A stretch of 64,000 nucleotides of DNA from Erginobacter sp964587835. GTDB lineage: Bacteria > Auribacterota > Erginobacteria > Erginobacterales > Erginobacteraceae. The notes under the pieces were generated by a model, which made no database searches, was not told the DNA's origin, and saw only the letters and a list, made by a program, of their open reading frames with translations. This document shows, in pieces, positions 41,678 to 49,042 of this stretch (the first letter of the stretch is position 1; each line of letters begins with the position of its first letter). A program made the translations under genes and the position numbers. The stretch lies in NCBI GenBank assembly GCA_964587835.1, contig CAZPMN010000001.1:1-64000 (forward strand), written 5' to 3'.

Positions 41678-42561
41678 GGATTAGCCGGGGCCGGGAATAT
41701 TGCCGCCGGGCCGGGGGAGCATTCTGCATCTTATTGGCCCTCGGCCCCGCCGGGGCGGCGTTTCCGGAGGAAGGATACCGCCGGGTGGAGCTGGAACCCC
41801 GGGAGGAGGGAAGCTACCGGGCCCGCTTGCCGGAACGGGAGGAAGCCCGCTGGAGCGCCCGGTGGGTCCTGGAGAGGGTGGAGGAAGGGCCGCCGGCGGT
41901 CTATGCCGTCCGCGACGAGCTGGCGGGGGAGTTCGGGAGAAAAGACACCCTCCAGACCCGGGTGACCGAGGCCCGTTTCCTCCTCGAAGACGGCCGGATC
42001 CGGATGCTTCGAACCGTTCTCACCGTCCGCGAAGGAGCCGGAGAGATCGTCCGGGTCCTGGAGAAGGATTTCGACCACCGGCTCCGGACCGTCCGGACCG
42101 TCGATCTCGATCCCGCCGCCCAGCAAGTCCGGCGGCAGGAATTCAAGATGGGTGAGGTACTGGTCGACACCAAGGAGATCGTCTCGTACCTTCGGGGTTT
42201 CCCCTTTCCGGATTCGTCCGCAGCGGAAGCGAGTCTCGGCCGGCGGATCGAGTTCAAGCTTCTCAACGAGACCCCCGACACCTACTCGATCCGGGCCGAG
42301 TACCAGGGGATCGAGGAGGTGGAGACACCGGCGGGGACGTTCGCCTGCCATAAGCTGAGGCTGGTTCCCGACCTGGGCATCCTGACCTTTCTCGGCAAGT
42401 TGGTCGCCCCCGATCTCTATATGTGGTTTACCGTCCACCCCCCGCATTTCTGGGTGAGATACGACGGCCTGGAGGGTGACTTAAAGACCCCCTCCGTCAT
42501 CTCAGAACTGGTGGATTTCCAAACCTCCGGTAGCACAGGCGGCTCGCCTGTGATCTGGTAG
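41674..42561 (+). CDS. DUF3108-like exported protein whose end is encoded by a repeat
   Basis: 295 residues. A short basic and hydrophobic N-terminus ending AGAAFPEE looks like a signal peptide. The C-terminal half has the DUF3108 pattern EVETPAGTFACHKLRL and MWFTVHPPHFWVRYDGLEG. Such proteins are periplasmic with unknown function. The final 11 residues (SGSTGGSPVIW) and the TAG come from two REP units, so the native end was probably near DFQT. It is coupled to the DoxX gene. Confidence 0.8.
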   Translation: MRISRGREYCRRAGGAFCILLALGPAGAAFPEEGYRRVELEPREEGSYRARLPEREEARWSARWVLERVEEGPPAVYAVRDELAGEFGRKDTLQTRVTEARFLLEDGRIRMLRTVLTVREGAGEIVRVLEKDFDHRLRTVRTVDLDPAAQQVRRQEFKMGEVLVDTKEIVSYLRGFPFPDSSAAEASLGRRIEFKLLNETPDTYSIRAEYQGIEEVETPAGTFACHKLRLVPDLGILTFLGKLVAPDLYMWFTVHPPHFWVRYDGLEGDLKTPSVISELVDFQTSGSTGGSPVIW

Positions 42562-42668
42562 CACAGGCGGCCCGCCTGTGAAGCCGCCAGGCAAATAGGC
42601 ATTTCGCCCAGGCCGGCGGCCTGGGCCACCAATTGCAGGGGGGGGGAGCACAGGCGGTCCGCCTGTGC
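42528..42668. repeat. Cluster of four REP-like palindromes, left flank of the RAYT gene
   Basis: CACAGGCG/CGCCTGTG palindromes occur at about 42534-42552 and 42562-42580, a variant GCCCAGGCC/GGCCTGGGC at 42606-42626, and a 10-bp-arm copy at 42648-42668. The spacer between them contains CAATTGCAGGGG, also found after the solitary REP at 41187. Confidence 0.85.
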
Positions 42669-42694
42669 GAAAAGCTTGGTTGCCTGGTCCTCAA

Positions 42695-42864
42695 CAGGCG
42701 AGCCGCCTGTGCTACCGCCATTTTTTCCCTTTTGCGCACAGGCGAGCCGCCTGTGCTACCGCCATTTTCTCCCTTTTGCGCACAGGCGAGCCGCCTGTGC
42801 TACCGCCATTTTTTCCCTTTTGCGCACAGGCGAGCCGCCTATGCTACCGCTACCGCCGGTCGAT
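42695..42864. repeat. 44-bp period tandem repeat containing a REP core (four copies)
   Basis: The core CAGGCGAGCCGCCTGTG starts at 42695, 42739, 42783 and 42827, exactly 44 bp apart, separated by near-identical CTACCGCCATTTTTTCCCTTTTG spacers (written with T-run variants). Identical spacers rule out a CRISPR array. It ends where the transposase stop codon begins. Confidence 0.9.
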
Positions 42865-43359
42865 TTACGGGGAGGCGGGGTCGGCCTGGAAGGCGTTTGG
42901 GTTGTGGTGCCACCAGGGGTAGTCCTGCGCGCTGTTAACCATCCCCGATTTTACCGGGTTGTTATGCATATAATTCAATTTTGCCTGAAATTCGTCCGCG
43001 TTCCGGATTATCCGGTCAAAACGTTCATCCTGCCAGAATTGCCCCGACCGGTTCATTAATTTGTTGATTTTATGCGCCGTGAAGCTTTTGTTGGTGTGCA
43101 TGATTTCTTTAAGAGAAAAGCAGGTGCCGTCTTTTTTTCTCGTCGGGGTGATCAAGGCGTGGACGTGGTTGTTCATAACGACAATTGCGTGCAGCAGGTA
43201 GCGCTTCCCGTGCCAGAATTTCCAGTTATCCATAACTATGGTTCGGGCCGCTGGGGATAGTGCTGCTCCTGTCACACAACGGTAGGTGATGAAATATGTG
43301 CAGCCATCCATCTCCCAGTGAGGGAGGTTCCGGCGGGTGATGGAAATTTTTTCTTTCAT
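42865..43359 (-). CDS. REP-associated tyrosine transposase (RAYT, Y1 HUH family)
   Basis: 164 residues from ATG 43359 (MKEKISITRRN). The fold markers are HWEMDGCTYFITYR near the start, the HUH metal pair in VVMNNHVHALI, WQDERFDRIIRN, and the catalytic-tyrosine region KLNYMHNNPVKSGMV. RAYTs are single-copy, domesticated relatives of IS200/IS605 transposases that cut single-stranded REP hairpins and are thought to spread them. The gene is embedded between REP clusters on both sides. The reading frame is intact, so the protein may be active. Confidence 0.92.
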   Translation of the reverse strand: MKEKISITRRNLPHWEMDGCTYFITYRCVTGAALSPAARTIVMDNWKFWHGKRYLLHAIVVMNNHVHALITPTRKKDGTCFSLKEIMHTNKSFTAHKINKLMNRSGQFWQDERFDRIIRNADEFQAKLNYMHNNPVKSGMVNSAQDYPWWHHNPNAFQADPASP

Positions 43360-43375
43360 AGGGTGATATGCATCC

Positions 43376-43605
43376 CACAGGCGGGCCGCCTGTGCCACCG
43401 CCTGTGCCACCGCCTGTGCCACCCCTGGAATTGGTGGCACAGGCCGCCGGCCTGTGCGGCACACCAGGCAACCAGGCATCCCCGCAGGCGGGCCGCCTGT
43501 GCCACCCCTGGAATTGGTGGCACAGGCCGCTGGCCTGTGCGGAACACCAGGCTACCAGCACACCAGGCAACCAGGCCTTCCCCACAGGCGGGCCGCCTGC
43601 GCTAC
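43376..43605. repeat. REP cluster, right flank of the RAYT gene
   Basis: Several CAGGCGGGCCGCCTGTG palindromes are mixed with two copies of a larger unit. In that unit GCCTGTGCCACC is inverted as GGTGGCACAGGC around CCTGGAATT (43412-43444 and 43495-43527, 83 bp apart), followed by a CACCAGGCAACCAGG stretch. The last palindrome supplies the TAG stop of the M50 protease gene. Confidence 0.9.
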
Positions 43606-44735
43606 CGTTCGCCCTCCAGGTCGAGCTTGACCGAGAGGAAGCCGAGGAGATCCTTGAGGGTGATGATCCCGGCCAGGCGGCCGTCATCCACAACCAGCAG
43701 CCGGCCGTTTCCGGTACGGGTCATCAGACCCAGGGCGGTAACCGCTTCGGCATCGGGGCTGATGCTGTTCTCCTGCGAACAGGAAGAGGCCAGCTCGCCG
43801 ACGCGACGGGTCGACCATTGCTCCCGGGGCGTCTCCTTGACCTGCTTAGTGGTGACGCACCCGGCCAATCGCCCGTTCTCGATCACCGGATACATCTTGA
43901 AGTGGTGGCGGTAGACATAGTCGTTGACCAGTTCTTCCACGGTCGCTTCGGCCGGGACGGTGACCGGCCGTTCGTTCATGAACCTGGCTACCTGCTCACC
44001 CTCCAGGGTCTTGCGGATCACCACCTGACGGTAGGAGGTCTGGGCGGCGGATCTGAGAAAGAGGCCGATCAGGAACCACCAGACCCCGCCGATGAAGTTG
44101 CCGGTAATGAAGGTGACCGCCCCGAGGATGATCAGGATCGATCCGAACCCGGAGCCGATCCGGGAGGAGATCCGGGTTGCTCTCCGGAGGCTGCCCTGGC
44201 CGCGCCAGAGGAGGGCGCGAAGGATTCTCCCTCCGTCGAGAGGAAAGGCGGGAAGGAGGTTGAATCCGGCCAGGATGAAGTTGATGAAGGCCAGGTAACT
44301 GATCACGCCGATAACCGGAACCGGCCACCCGCCGGCTCGTCCGCCCGCCCGGACCAGGAGGAAGAAGCAGCCGAGGGCGATACTGGCGGCCGGCCCGGCC
44401 GCCGCCATCTGCAGTTCGGTCTGCGGGCTGGTCGGCTCCTCCTCCATCTGGGCCACCCCTCCGAAGATGAACAGGGTGATGCCTTTGATCGGGAGCCCCC
44501 GCCGGCGGGCGACCAGCGAGTGGGAAAGTTCATGGAGGATGATCGCCAGGAAGAGGCCCAGAGTACCCGCCACCCCCATCCACCAGTAGGCGGAGGTGGA
44601 GAGGTCGCCGTAGTAGGCGGGGAAGAGGCCCCGGGCCAGCGACCAGGTGATCAGGACGGCCAGAATCAGCCAGCTGGGATCGACCTTGACCTCGAAACCG
44701 AACAGACGAAATATACGGATGCTCTTCTGAAACAT
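43602..44735 (-). CDS. Site-2-protease-type M50 metalloprotease with C-terminal CBS pair
   Basis: 377 residues from ATG 44735, behind a clear AGGAGGT on the minus strand. Membrane segments carry the zinc site HELSH and the second motif NLLPAFPLDGGRILRAL; the last ~130 residues form two CBS domains (VTVPAEATVEELV, and GRLLVVDDGRLAGIITLKDLLG). CBS pairs often bind adenine nucleotides, so proteolysis may respond to energy state. Site-2 proteases release regulators by intramembrane cleavage; the target is unknown. The stop codon lies in a REP palindrome. Confidence 0.93.
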   Translation of the reverse strand: MFQKSIRIFRLFGFEVKVDPSWLILAVLITWSLARGLFPAYYGDLSTSAYWWMGVAGTLGLFLAIILHELSHSLVARRRGLPIKGITLFIFGGVAQMEEEPTSPQTELQMAAAGPAASIALGCFFLLVRAGGRAGGWPVPVIGVISYLAFINFILAGFNLLPAFPLDGGRILRALLWRGQGSLRRATRISSRIGSGFGSILIILGAVTFITGNFIGGVWWFLIGLFLRSAAQTSYRQVVIRKTLEGEQVARFMNERPVTVPAEATVEELVNDYVYRHHFKMYPVIENGRLAGCVTTKQVKETPREQWSTRRVGELASSCSQENSISPDAEAVTALGLMTRTGNGRLLVVDDGRLAGIITLKDLLGFLSVKLDLEGER

Positions 44736-44881
44736 CGGCAACCTCCTGCGGGGAATATTTTCCGGAAAAAATCTTCCGATTCTGTTAATATCTCAGGCAG
44801 CTTAAAGCCGCCTGGCGGATATCCTAACATCCCGGGCGGTAAAAATACAGCAATCTGACCACCAGTCCGGGGACAGCGCCT

Positions 44882-45295
44882 ATGATCAAAAAATGTGTTT
44901 TTTATCCGGCCCTTCTGCTCATCCTGACCGGATGCGCTTCCTCCCCCGATACGATCGGGGGCTACCAGTCACCGGCCCGGGCCCTGCTCGGGATATGGAG
45001 GATGGCCGACGGTTCCGGCGAGGTCGCCTTCTCCGACGACGGCAGTTACCGGTTCTCCAACCCGGACGGCAGCGGGGGCCGCGCGGAATATCGGGTCCTG
45101 GAAGAGGATCTGGAGAAGCGAACCATCCTCACCCTGATCCGCTTGCAGGAGTTTGACGGCGAGCCGGTGGAGGAGGAAGTGGAACTGAAGATCGAAGGGC
45201 GGTTCGCCCCCAACTACCGGCAGTTCGTGGGGGCCCTGGTCGACGAAGAAGGACTTGCCACCGGGCCCTTTCGGATGGAGAGAGATGAACAATGA
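44882..45295 (+). CDS. Small lipoprotein of unknown function
   Basis: 137 residues: MIKKCVFYPALLLILTGCAS gives a clear signal and lipobox (LTGC). The remainder is beta-rich and acidic, with GIWRMADGSGEVAFSDDGSYRF, a pattern seen in lipocalin-like 'GxW...DG.y.f' domains. It may be a small envelope-associated barrel. It overlaps the start of the next gene by four bases. The 146-bp upstream region is shared divergently with the M50 gene and contains a TTTTCCGGAAAA palindrome. Confidence 0.7.
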   Translation: MIKKCVFYPALLLILTGCASSPDTIGGYQSPARALLGIWRMADGSGEVAFSDDGSYRFSNPDGSGGRAEYRVLEEDLEKRTILTLIRLQEFDGEPVEEEVELKIEGRFAPNYRQFVGALVDEEGLATGPFRMERDEQ

Positions 45296-45882
45296 AGGGT
45301 ACGCCAAAGAGTCAGCTTTCGGTCCCGGTTGAGTACTTTTCTTCCGCCGGCCCGGACCACACCCGGGCAACGGTGATGGCGGCCTGCCGCCGGGCGGGAG
45401 AACTGAAGATCAGGGAGGTTCTGGTTGCCACCGAGACCGGGCGGACCGCCCTGGCGCTGGCCGACCGGTTCAAGGGGGGCAAGGTGATCGCTGTCAGTTA
45501 CCACTCCGGAACAGGCGCGCCTTTCGATGACCCCCTTCCGCCGCCGGCCCGGCAGGCCCTGGCAAAGAAAGGGGTCGCCATTTTAACCTGCGGTCACGCG
45601 TTCAGCGGGGCGGAGAAGGCGGCCGCCAGGATCGGGGGAGGCGCCCCCCTGGCCCTGGTCGCCCAGACCCTCCGGCTCTTCGGCCAGGGAACCAAGGTCG
45701 CCGTTGAGATAGTCCTGATGGCCGCCGACGCCGGTCTTCTCTCCGGCCGGGACGTGATCGCCATCGGAGGTACGGCCGCGGGAGCCGACACCGCCCTGGT
45801 CATCGCCCCCGCCCACCAGGGGGATATGTTCTCCCTGCGGGTGAGGGAGATTATCTGCAAGCCGCGGGATTTCGGGGAGTAG
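45292..45882 (+). CDS. Stand-alone pyruvate-kinase C-terminal-like domain protein
   Basis: 196 residues. The pattern YFSSAGPDHTRATVMAACRRAGELKIREVLVATETGRTALAL, then IAVSYHSG and ALVIAPAHQGDMFSLRVREIICKP, fits the alpha/beta domain of pyruvate kinase found alone (PK_C superfamily). The catalytic barrel is absent, so it cannot make pyruvate. Its function is unknown; archaea and many anaerobes have it. It is coupled to the small lipoprotein gene. Confidence 0.85.
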   Translation: MKGTPKSQLSVPVEYFSSAGPDHTRATVMAACRRAGELKIREVLVATETGRTALALADRFKGGKVIAVSYHSGTGAPFDDPLPPPARQALAKKGVAILTCGHAFSGAEKAAARIGGGAPLALVAQTLRLFGQGTKVAVEIVLMAADAGLLSGRDVIAIGGTAAGADTALVIAPAHQGDMFSLRVREIICKPRDFGE

Positions 45883-45915
45883 CCGCCCCGGCGCCGGAAG
45901 GATCCCGTTTAGGCT

Positions 45916-45943
45916 TTGACAGTGGGGCGGATTCTGCTATATT
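45916..45943 (+). promoter_or_regulatory. Strong sigma-70 promoter of the tRNA-Arg gene
   Basis: TTGACA (45916-45921), a 16-bp spacer and TATATT (45938-45943) lie 20 bases upstream of the tRNA 5' end, an ideal distance for a stable RNA promoter. Confidence 0.8.
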
Positions 45944-45963
45944 TTCTTCCCTTTTCCGGTTTC

Positions 45964-46037
45964 GCGCCCGTAGCTCAGATGGATAGAGCGCTTGCCTCCG
46001 GAGCAAGAGGTCGCGCGTTCGAATCGCGCCGGGCGTA
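45964..46037 (+). tRNA. tRNA-Arg, anticodon CCG
   Basis: A 74-nt cloverleaf. The acceptor is GCGCCCG/CGGGCGT (G-U at the end), the D stem GCTC/GAGC with loop AGATGGATA, and the anticodon stem CTTGC/GCAAG with loop CTCCGGA. The variable loop is AGGTC, and the T arm is GCGCG-TTCGAAT-CGCGC. The anticodon at 45998-46000 reads CCG, for CGG arginine codons. The 3' CCA is not encoded. Confidence 0.97.
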
Positions 46038-46080
46038 TCCTGTGGCGCAGAGCGCAGGGGGCAAAGCGCATGGCGCCCAC
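46038..46080. repeat. GC-rich repeat after the tRNA, related to the one after rodA
   Basis: The stretch contains GCAGAGCGCA, CAAAGCGC and GCGCATGGCGC, words shared with the repeat at 8198-8276. It begins immediately after the tRNA discriminator base and could act as part of the 3' processing or termination region. Confidence 0.6.
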
Positions 46081-46124
46081 TTATTCCCCTCCGTTTTTAC
46101 CCCGCCGGGGGAAGATATTGTTTC

Positions 46125-46154
46125 TTGCGTTTTCTCTTTCTGCCGGAATATAAT
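46125..46154 (+). promoter_or_regulatory. Possible promoter for rph
   Basis: TTGCGT (46125-46130), an 18-bp spacer and TATAAT (46149-46154) lie 40 bases before the rph start. A second TATAAT at 46184-46189 sits only five bases before ATG 46194 and would give a nearly leaderless transcript. Confidence 0.5.
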
Positions 46155-46193
46155 TTTCTCCGATCACCACGTCCCGCCGACGATATAATTAAG

Positions 46194-46964
46194 ATGATGA
46201 TCAGACCTGACGGAAGAAAGTACGAGGAGTTAAGGCCGGTGAAGATCGCCCCCGGTTACGTGGAGTTGCCGGCCGGGTCGGCCCTGATCGAACTGGGGAA
46301 GACCCGGGTGATTTGCACCGCCTCGGTCGAGGAGAGGCTTCCCGCCTGGCTCCACCAGGCCCAGTTGAAGAGCCCGGCCAAGAGCGGCTGGATTACCGCC
46401 GAGTACTCGATCCTCCCCGGAGCGGGACCCCGGCGGAAGACGCGGGAAACCACCATGGGAAAAGCCTCGGGGAGGACGATGGAAATCCAACGTCTGATCG
46501 GACGTTCTTTCCGGTCGGTCGCCGACCTCTCCGTCCTCGGCCCCCGGACCGTCTGGGTGGATTGCGACGTCATCCAGGCCGACGGCGGGACCCGGTCGGC
46601 GGCGATTACCGGTGGGTTCGTGGCCTTGCTGACGGCTCTGCGGGGTCTAAGGGACGAAGGAATCATACCGGAAATTCCCATCCGTCAGCACCTGGCGGCG
46701 GTCAGCGTCGGGGTACGGGGAGGGGAGGTAATCCTCGATCTCGATTATCTCGAGGACAGCGATGCCGAGGTCGACTGCAACGTGGTAATGACCGAAAACG
46801 GCGAACTGGTGGAGGTGCAGGCCACCGGGGAGAAGAATTCTTTCCCCCGGGATCATCTTGATCTGATGCTTGATTACGCCGCCGCCGGGATCGGTGAACT
46901 GATCAAGTTACAGAAAGAAGCCCTGCGACTGAATTCACCGCCCTCCCGCCCGGAGAAAGACTAG
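46194..46964 (+). CDS. rph: Ribonuclease PH
   Basis: 256 residues from ATG 46194 (or 46197). The conserved opening is RPDGRKYEELRPVKI, then GWITAEYSILPG, the RSFRSVADLSVLGPRTVWVDCDVIQADGGTR region (split here as SFRSV and CDVIQADGGTR), and DLDYLEDSDAEVDCNVVMT. RNase PH trims the 3' ends of tRNA precursors by phosphorolysis. It neighbours a tRNA gene upstream and rdgB downstream; rph-rdgB is a widely conserved pair. No Shine-Dalgarno is evident. Confidence 0.95.
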   Translation: MMIRPDGRKYEELRPVKIAPGYVELPAGSALIELGKTRVICTASVEERLPAWLHQAQLKSPAKSGWITAEYSILPGAGPRRKTRETTMGKASGRTMEIQRLIGRSFRSVADLSVLGPRTVWVDCDVIQADGGTRSAAITGGFVALLTALRGLRDEGIIPEIPIRQHLAAVSVGVRGGEVILDLDYLEDSDAEVDCNVVMTENGELVEVQATGEKNSFPRDHLDLMLDYAAAGIGELIKLQKEALRLNSPPSRPEKD

Positions 46965-47017
46965 ATCCGGCAGCAGAATATTCACGTCTCAGGGACAATC
47001 AGAAAGGAGCGCAGACC

Positions 47018-47626
47018 ATGGAAATAGTGGTGGCCAGCCATAACCCGGGCAAGGTCACAGAGCTCAAGCAACTGCTCGGGGACCTTCCAGTCAGGATTTA
47101 TTCCTTGGAGGATTTTCCGGAGATGCCGGAGGTGGAGGAAGACGGGGAAACCTTTCAGGAGAACGCCCTGAAGAAAGCCCGGACGGTCTTTCATGAGACC
47201 GGGAAGATCACCCTGGCCGATGACTCCGGGCTGGAGGTCGACGCCCTCCAGGGAGCCCCCGGCGTCCAGTCGGCCCGATTCGGGGGCGTCGGGCTTACCG
47301 ATCACGAAAAGAACCTGAAACTGCTGGATATGCTCAAGGACGTGAAGGACGAGGAACGGGGCGCAACTTTCCAGTGCTGCCTGGCCATTGTCGGTCCGAA
47401 GGGTATGGAGAAGGTGGTCAGCGGCTCGACCCGAGGATCGATCCTGCGGGAGCCGCGGGGGGGCAGTGGATTCGGGTATGACCCGATCTTTCTCCCCTGC
47501 GAGTACGGCCAGACCTTCGCCGAATTATCCCCTGAGGTTAAGAACCGGATCAGCCACCGGGGAAAGGCCCTGGAGAAAGCCGCCCTCTTCCTGGACGGTT
47601 ATATCTACTCCGAGACTCACCGGTAA
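47018..47626 (+). CDS. rdgB: XTP/dITP diphosphatase (RdgB/HAM1)
   Basis: 202 residues with the signatures IVVASHNPGKVTELK at the start, FQENALKKART, ADDSGLEVDAL and GFGYDPIFLPCEYG. The enzyme removes hypoxanthine- and xanthine-containing nucleoside triphosphates. AAAGGAG is upstream of ATG 47018. It continues the rph transcript after 53 bases. Confidence 0.96.
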   Translation: MEIVVASHNPGKVTELKQLLGDLPVRIYSLEDFPEMPEVEEDGETFQENALKKARTVFHETGKITLADDSGLEVDALQGAPGVQSARFGGVGLTDHEKNLKLLDMLKDVKDEERGATFQCCLAIVGPKGMEKVVSGSTRGSILREPRGGSGFGYDPIFLPCEYGQTFAELSPEVKNRISHRGKALEKAALFLDGYIYSETHR

Positions 47627-47792
47627 CTCTTCGGTGGCGGTACCGGGTTACGGATACGAGATCCGCTTCGGTTCTGGTTGATTCGCCGCCGGCCGATAAT
47701 CGAACCGGCCTTCCGGCTGTTCCCTCGTCCGGCGCCGGCTGAAAACGCTTCCCCTCCGCGACCGCGCGCGGCCGCGAATTTTTGTTTTCGCG

Positions 47793-48944
47793 ATGATCTA
47801 TCTGCTCGCCTTCCTGATGAACATCACCACGGGGATGCTGATCCTCTGTGGCCCCCTTCTGGCCCTGGAGAAGTTTCAGGCAAATTCGCTTCTGCTCGGT
47901 TTTCTCGGTTTCGGTTCGGCGATAGTTTACGCGCTGGGTTGCGCGGCGAGCGGATTCTGGGTGGACCGTTTCGGTTCCCGGAAGGTTATCACCGCGGCCT
48001 GCGCCTTTCTACCGGCGGCCTTCCTCTCGATCTTCCTGGTCTCCCGGTACTGGCACCTACTGCTGCTCGCCCTGGCGGTGGGGTTGGGGGCTGCGGTCTT
48101 CTGGCCGGCGATGATCCGCTGGCTGGGGGAGGATGAACGGGCCGACCGCCTTCGGGTCCGGGTGGGGAATTATAACATCGCCGTGATCGGCGGGGTGATG
48201 TTCGGTCCCCTCACCGCCGGTTTGCTTTTCCCGCTCGACCCTCGTCTCCCCTTCGTGGTTTCCGCGGTCCTGATCCTGGCGATCCTGGCCATCTTCCGCT
48301 GGGGATACAGACCGCCGCGGGCCGGGGAGAGGGGTATCCCACCTCCGGCTGCTCCGCCGGAGGACAGCGACCGGACCCGACCCGGATTCGACTATCTCGC
48401 CTGGACCGCCAACTTCAGCGCCTGGTTCGCCATCGGGACCGCCCAGGCGCTCTTCCCCGAACTGGCCTTGAGGCTCCCCGCCCCGATCAGCGAACGGGCC
48501 CTGGGGATTATGATCTCGTTGATTGCGGCCGGCCAGGTGGGGGTCTTTATCCTGCTTCGCCGATGGCGGGGATGGCATTACAGATACGGTTATCTCCTCC
48601 TCTTCCAGCTGCTGGGTTTTGTCGGCCTGTTGGTCCTGGCTCTCAACAACAACCAGGCTCTCTTCTATGCCGGGTTTCTCGGGATCGGGTTCGCCGGGGG
48701 CATGACCTATTTCTCTTCCATCTACTACAGCGTCCACCAGCAGAAGGAGAAGGGGAAGAAGGGCGGTTTCCACGAATCGTTTCTCGGCCTGGGGGTCGCC
48801 CTCGGTCCCCTGGCCGGCGGGTTGGCCGGCCGGGAACTGGGACTGCGGGCCCCCTACCTGCTCGCCGCCGGAGTCCTGGCGTCCAGTCTCATCCTCCAGG
48901 CTTTTCTCCGGCGCCGTTTCGCCCGCCCGCCGGGACGAAGCTGA
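47793..48944 (+). CDS. Major facilitator superfamily transporter
   Basis: 383 residues with about twelve hydrophobic segments. The signature between segments 2 and 3 is GFWVDRFGSRKV, and the large cytosolic loop after segment 6 is RPPRAGERGIPPPAAP. The substrate cannot be inferred. The start ATG 47793 lies after a 166-bp gap in which I see no strong promoter and no Shine-Dalgarno. Confidence 0.87.
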   Translation: MIYLLAFLMNITTGMLILCGPLLALEKFQANSLLLGFLGFGSAIVYALGCAASGFWVDRFGSRKVITAACAFLPAAFLSIFLVSRYWHLLLLALAVGLGAAVFWPAMIRWLGEDERADRLRVRVGNYNIAVIGGVMFGPLTAGLLFPLDPRLPFVVSAVLILAILAIFRWGYRPPRAGERGIPPPAAPPEDSDRTRPGFDYLAWTANFSAWFAIGTAQALFPELALRLPAPISERALGIMISLIAAGQVGVFILLRRWRGWHYRYGYLLLFQLLGFVGLLVLALNNNQALFYAGFLGIGFAGGMTYFSSIYYSVHQQKEKGKKGGFHESFLGLGVALGPLAGGLAGRELGLRAPYLLAAGVLASSLILQAFLRRRFARPPGRS

Positions 48945-49017
48945 AGCCCCTGCGGTTGCCGCCGGACCGAGGGGGAGGTTGTATTCTCATTCGGCCTTTG
49001 ATAGGATATTTTTCCGG

Positions 49018-49040
49018 ATAAATTTTCGGAGAAAATTTAT
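49018..49040. promoter_or_regulatory. AT-rich perfect hairpin before radA
   Basis: ATAAATTTTC (49018-49027) pairs perfectly with GAAAATTTAT (49031-49040) across the loop GGA. The only plausible ribosome-binding site, GGAG at 49028-49031, is in the loop and at the stem edge; ATG follows at 49043. Loop sequence and AT arms match the hairpin before mreB. Confidence 0.7.
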
Positions 49041-49042
49041 TA

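Noticed and set aside
42695..42864. CRISPR-like array (regular spacing, palindromic repeat)
   Set aside because: The intervals between the palindromes are themselves nearly identical, there are only four units, and no cas gene is present. It is a tandem REP amplification.
42633..43059. Small plus-strand frames translating the REP tandem array (repeating ASRLCYRHF words)
   Set aside because: The reading is simply the repeat translated; no start with a ribosome site and no conserved protein.
43368..44858. Long plus-strand open frame (about 496 codons) across the M50 protease locus
   Set aside because: It runs antisense to a clearly conserved protease/CBS protein and through the REP cluster; its translation is low-complexity Gly/Arg/Pro/Asp, typical of GC-rich shadow frames.
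45292..45882. Pyruvate kinase gene
   Set aside because: Only the C-terminal domain is present; the catalytic TIM barrel and its metal and substrate motifs are missing.
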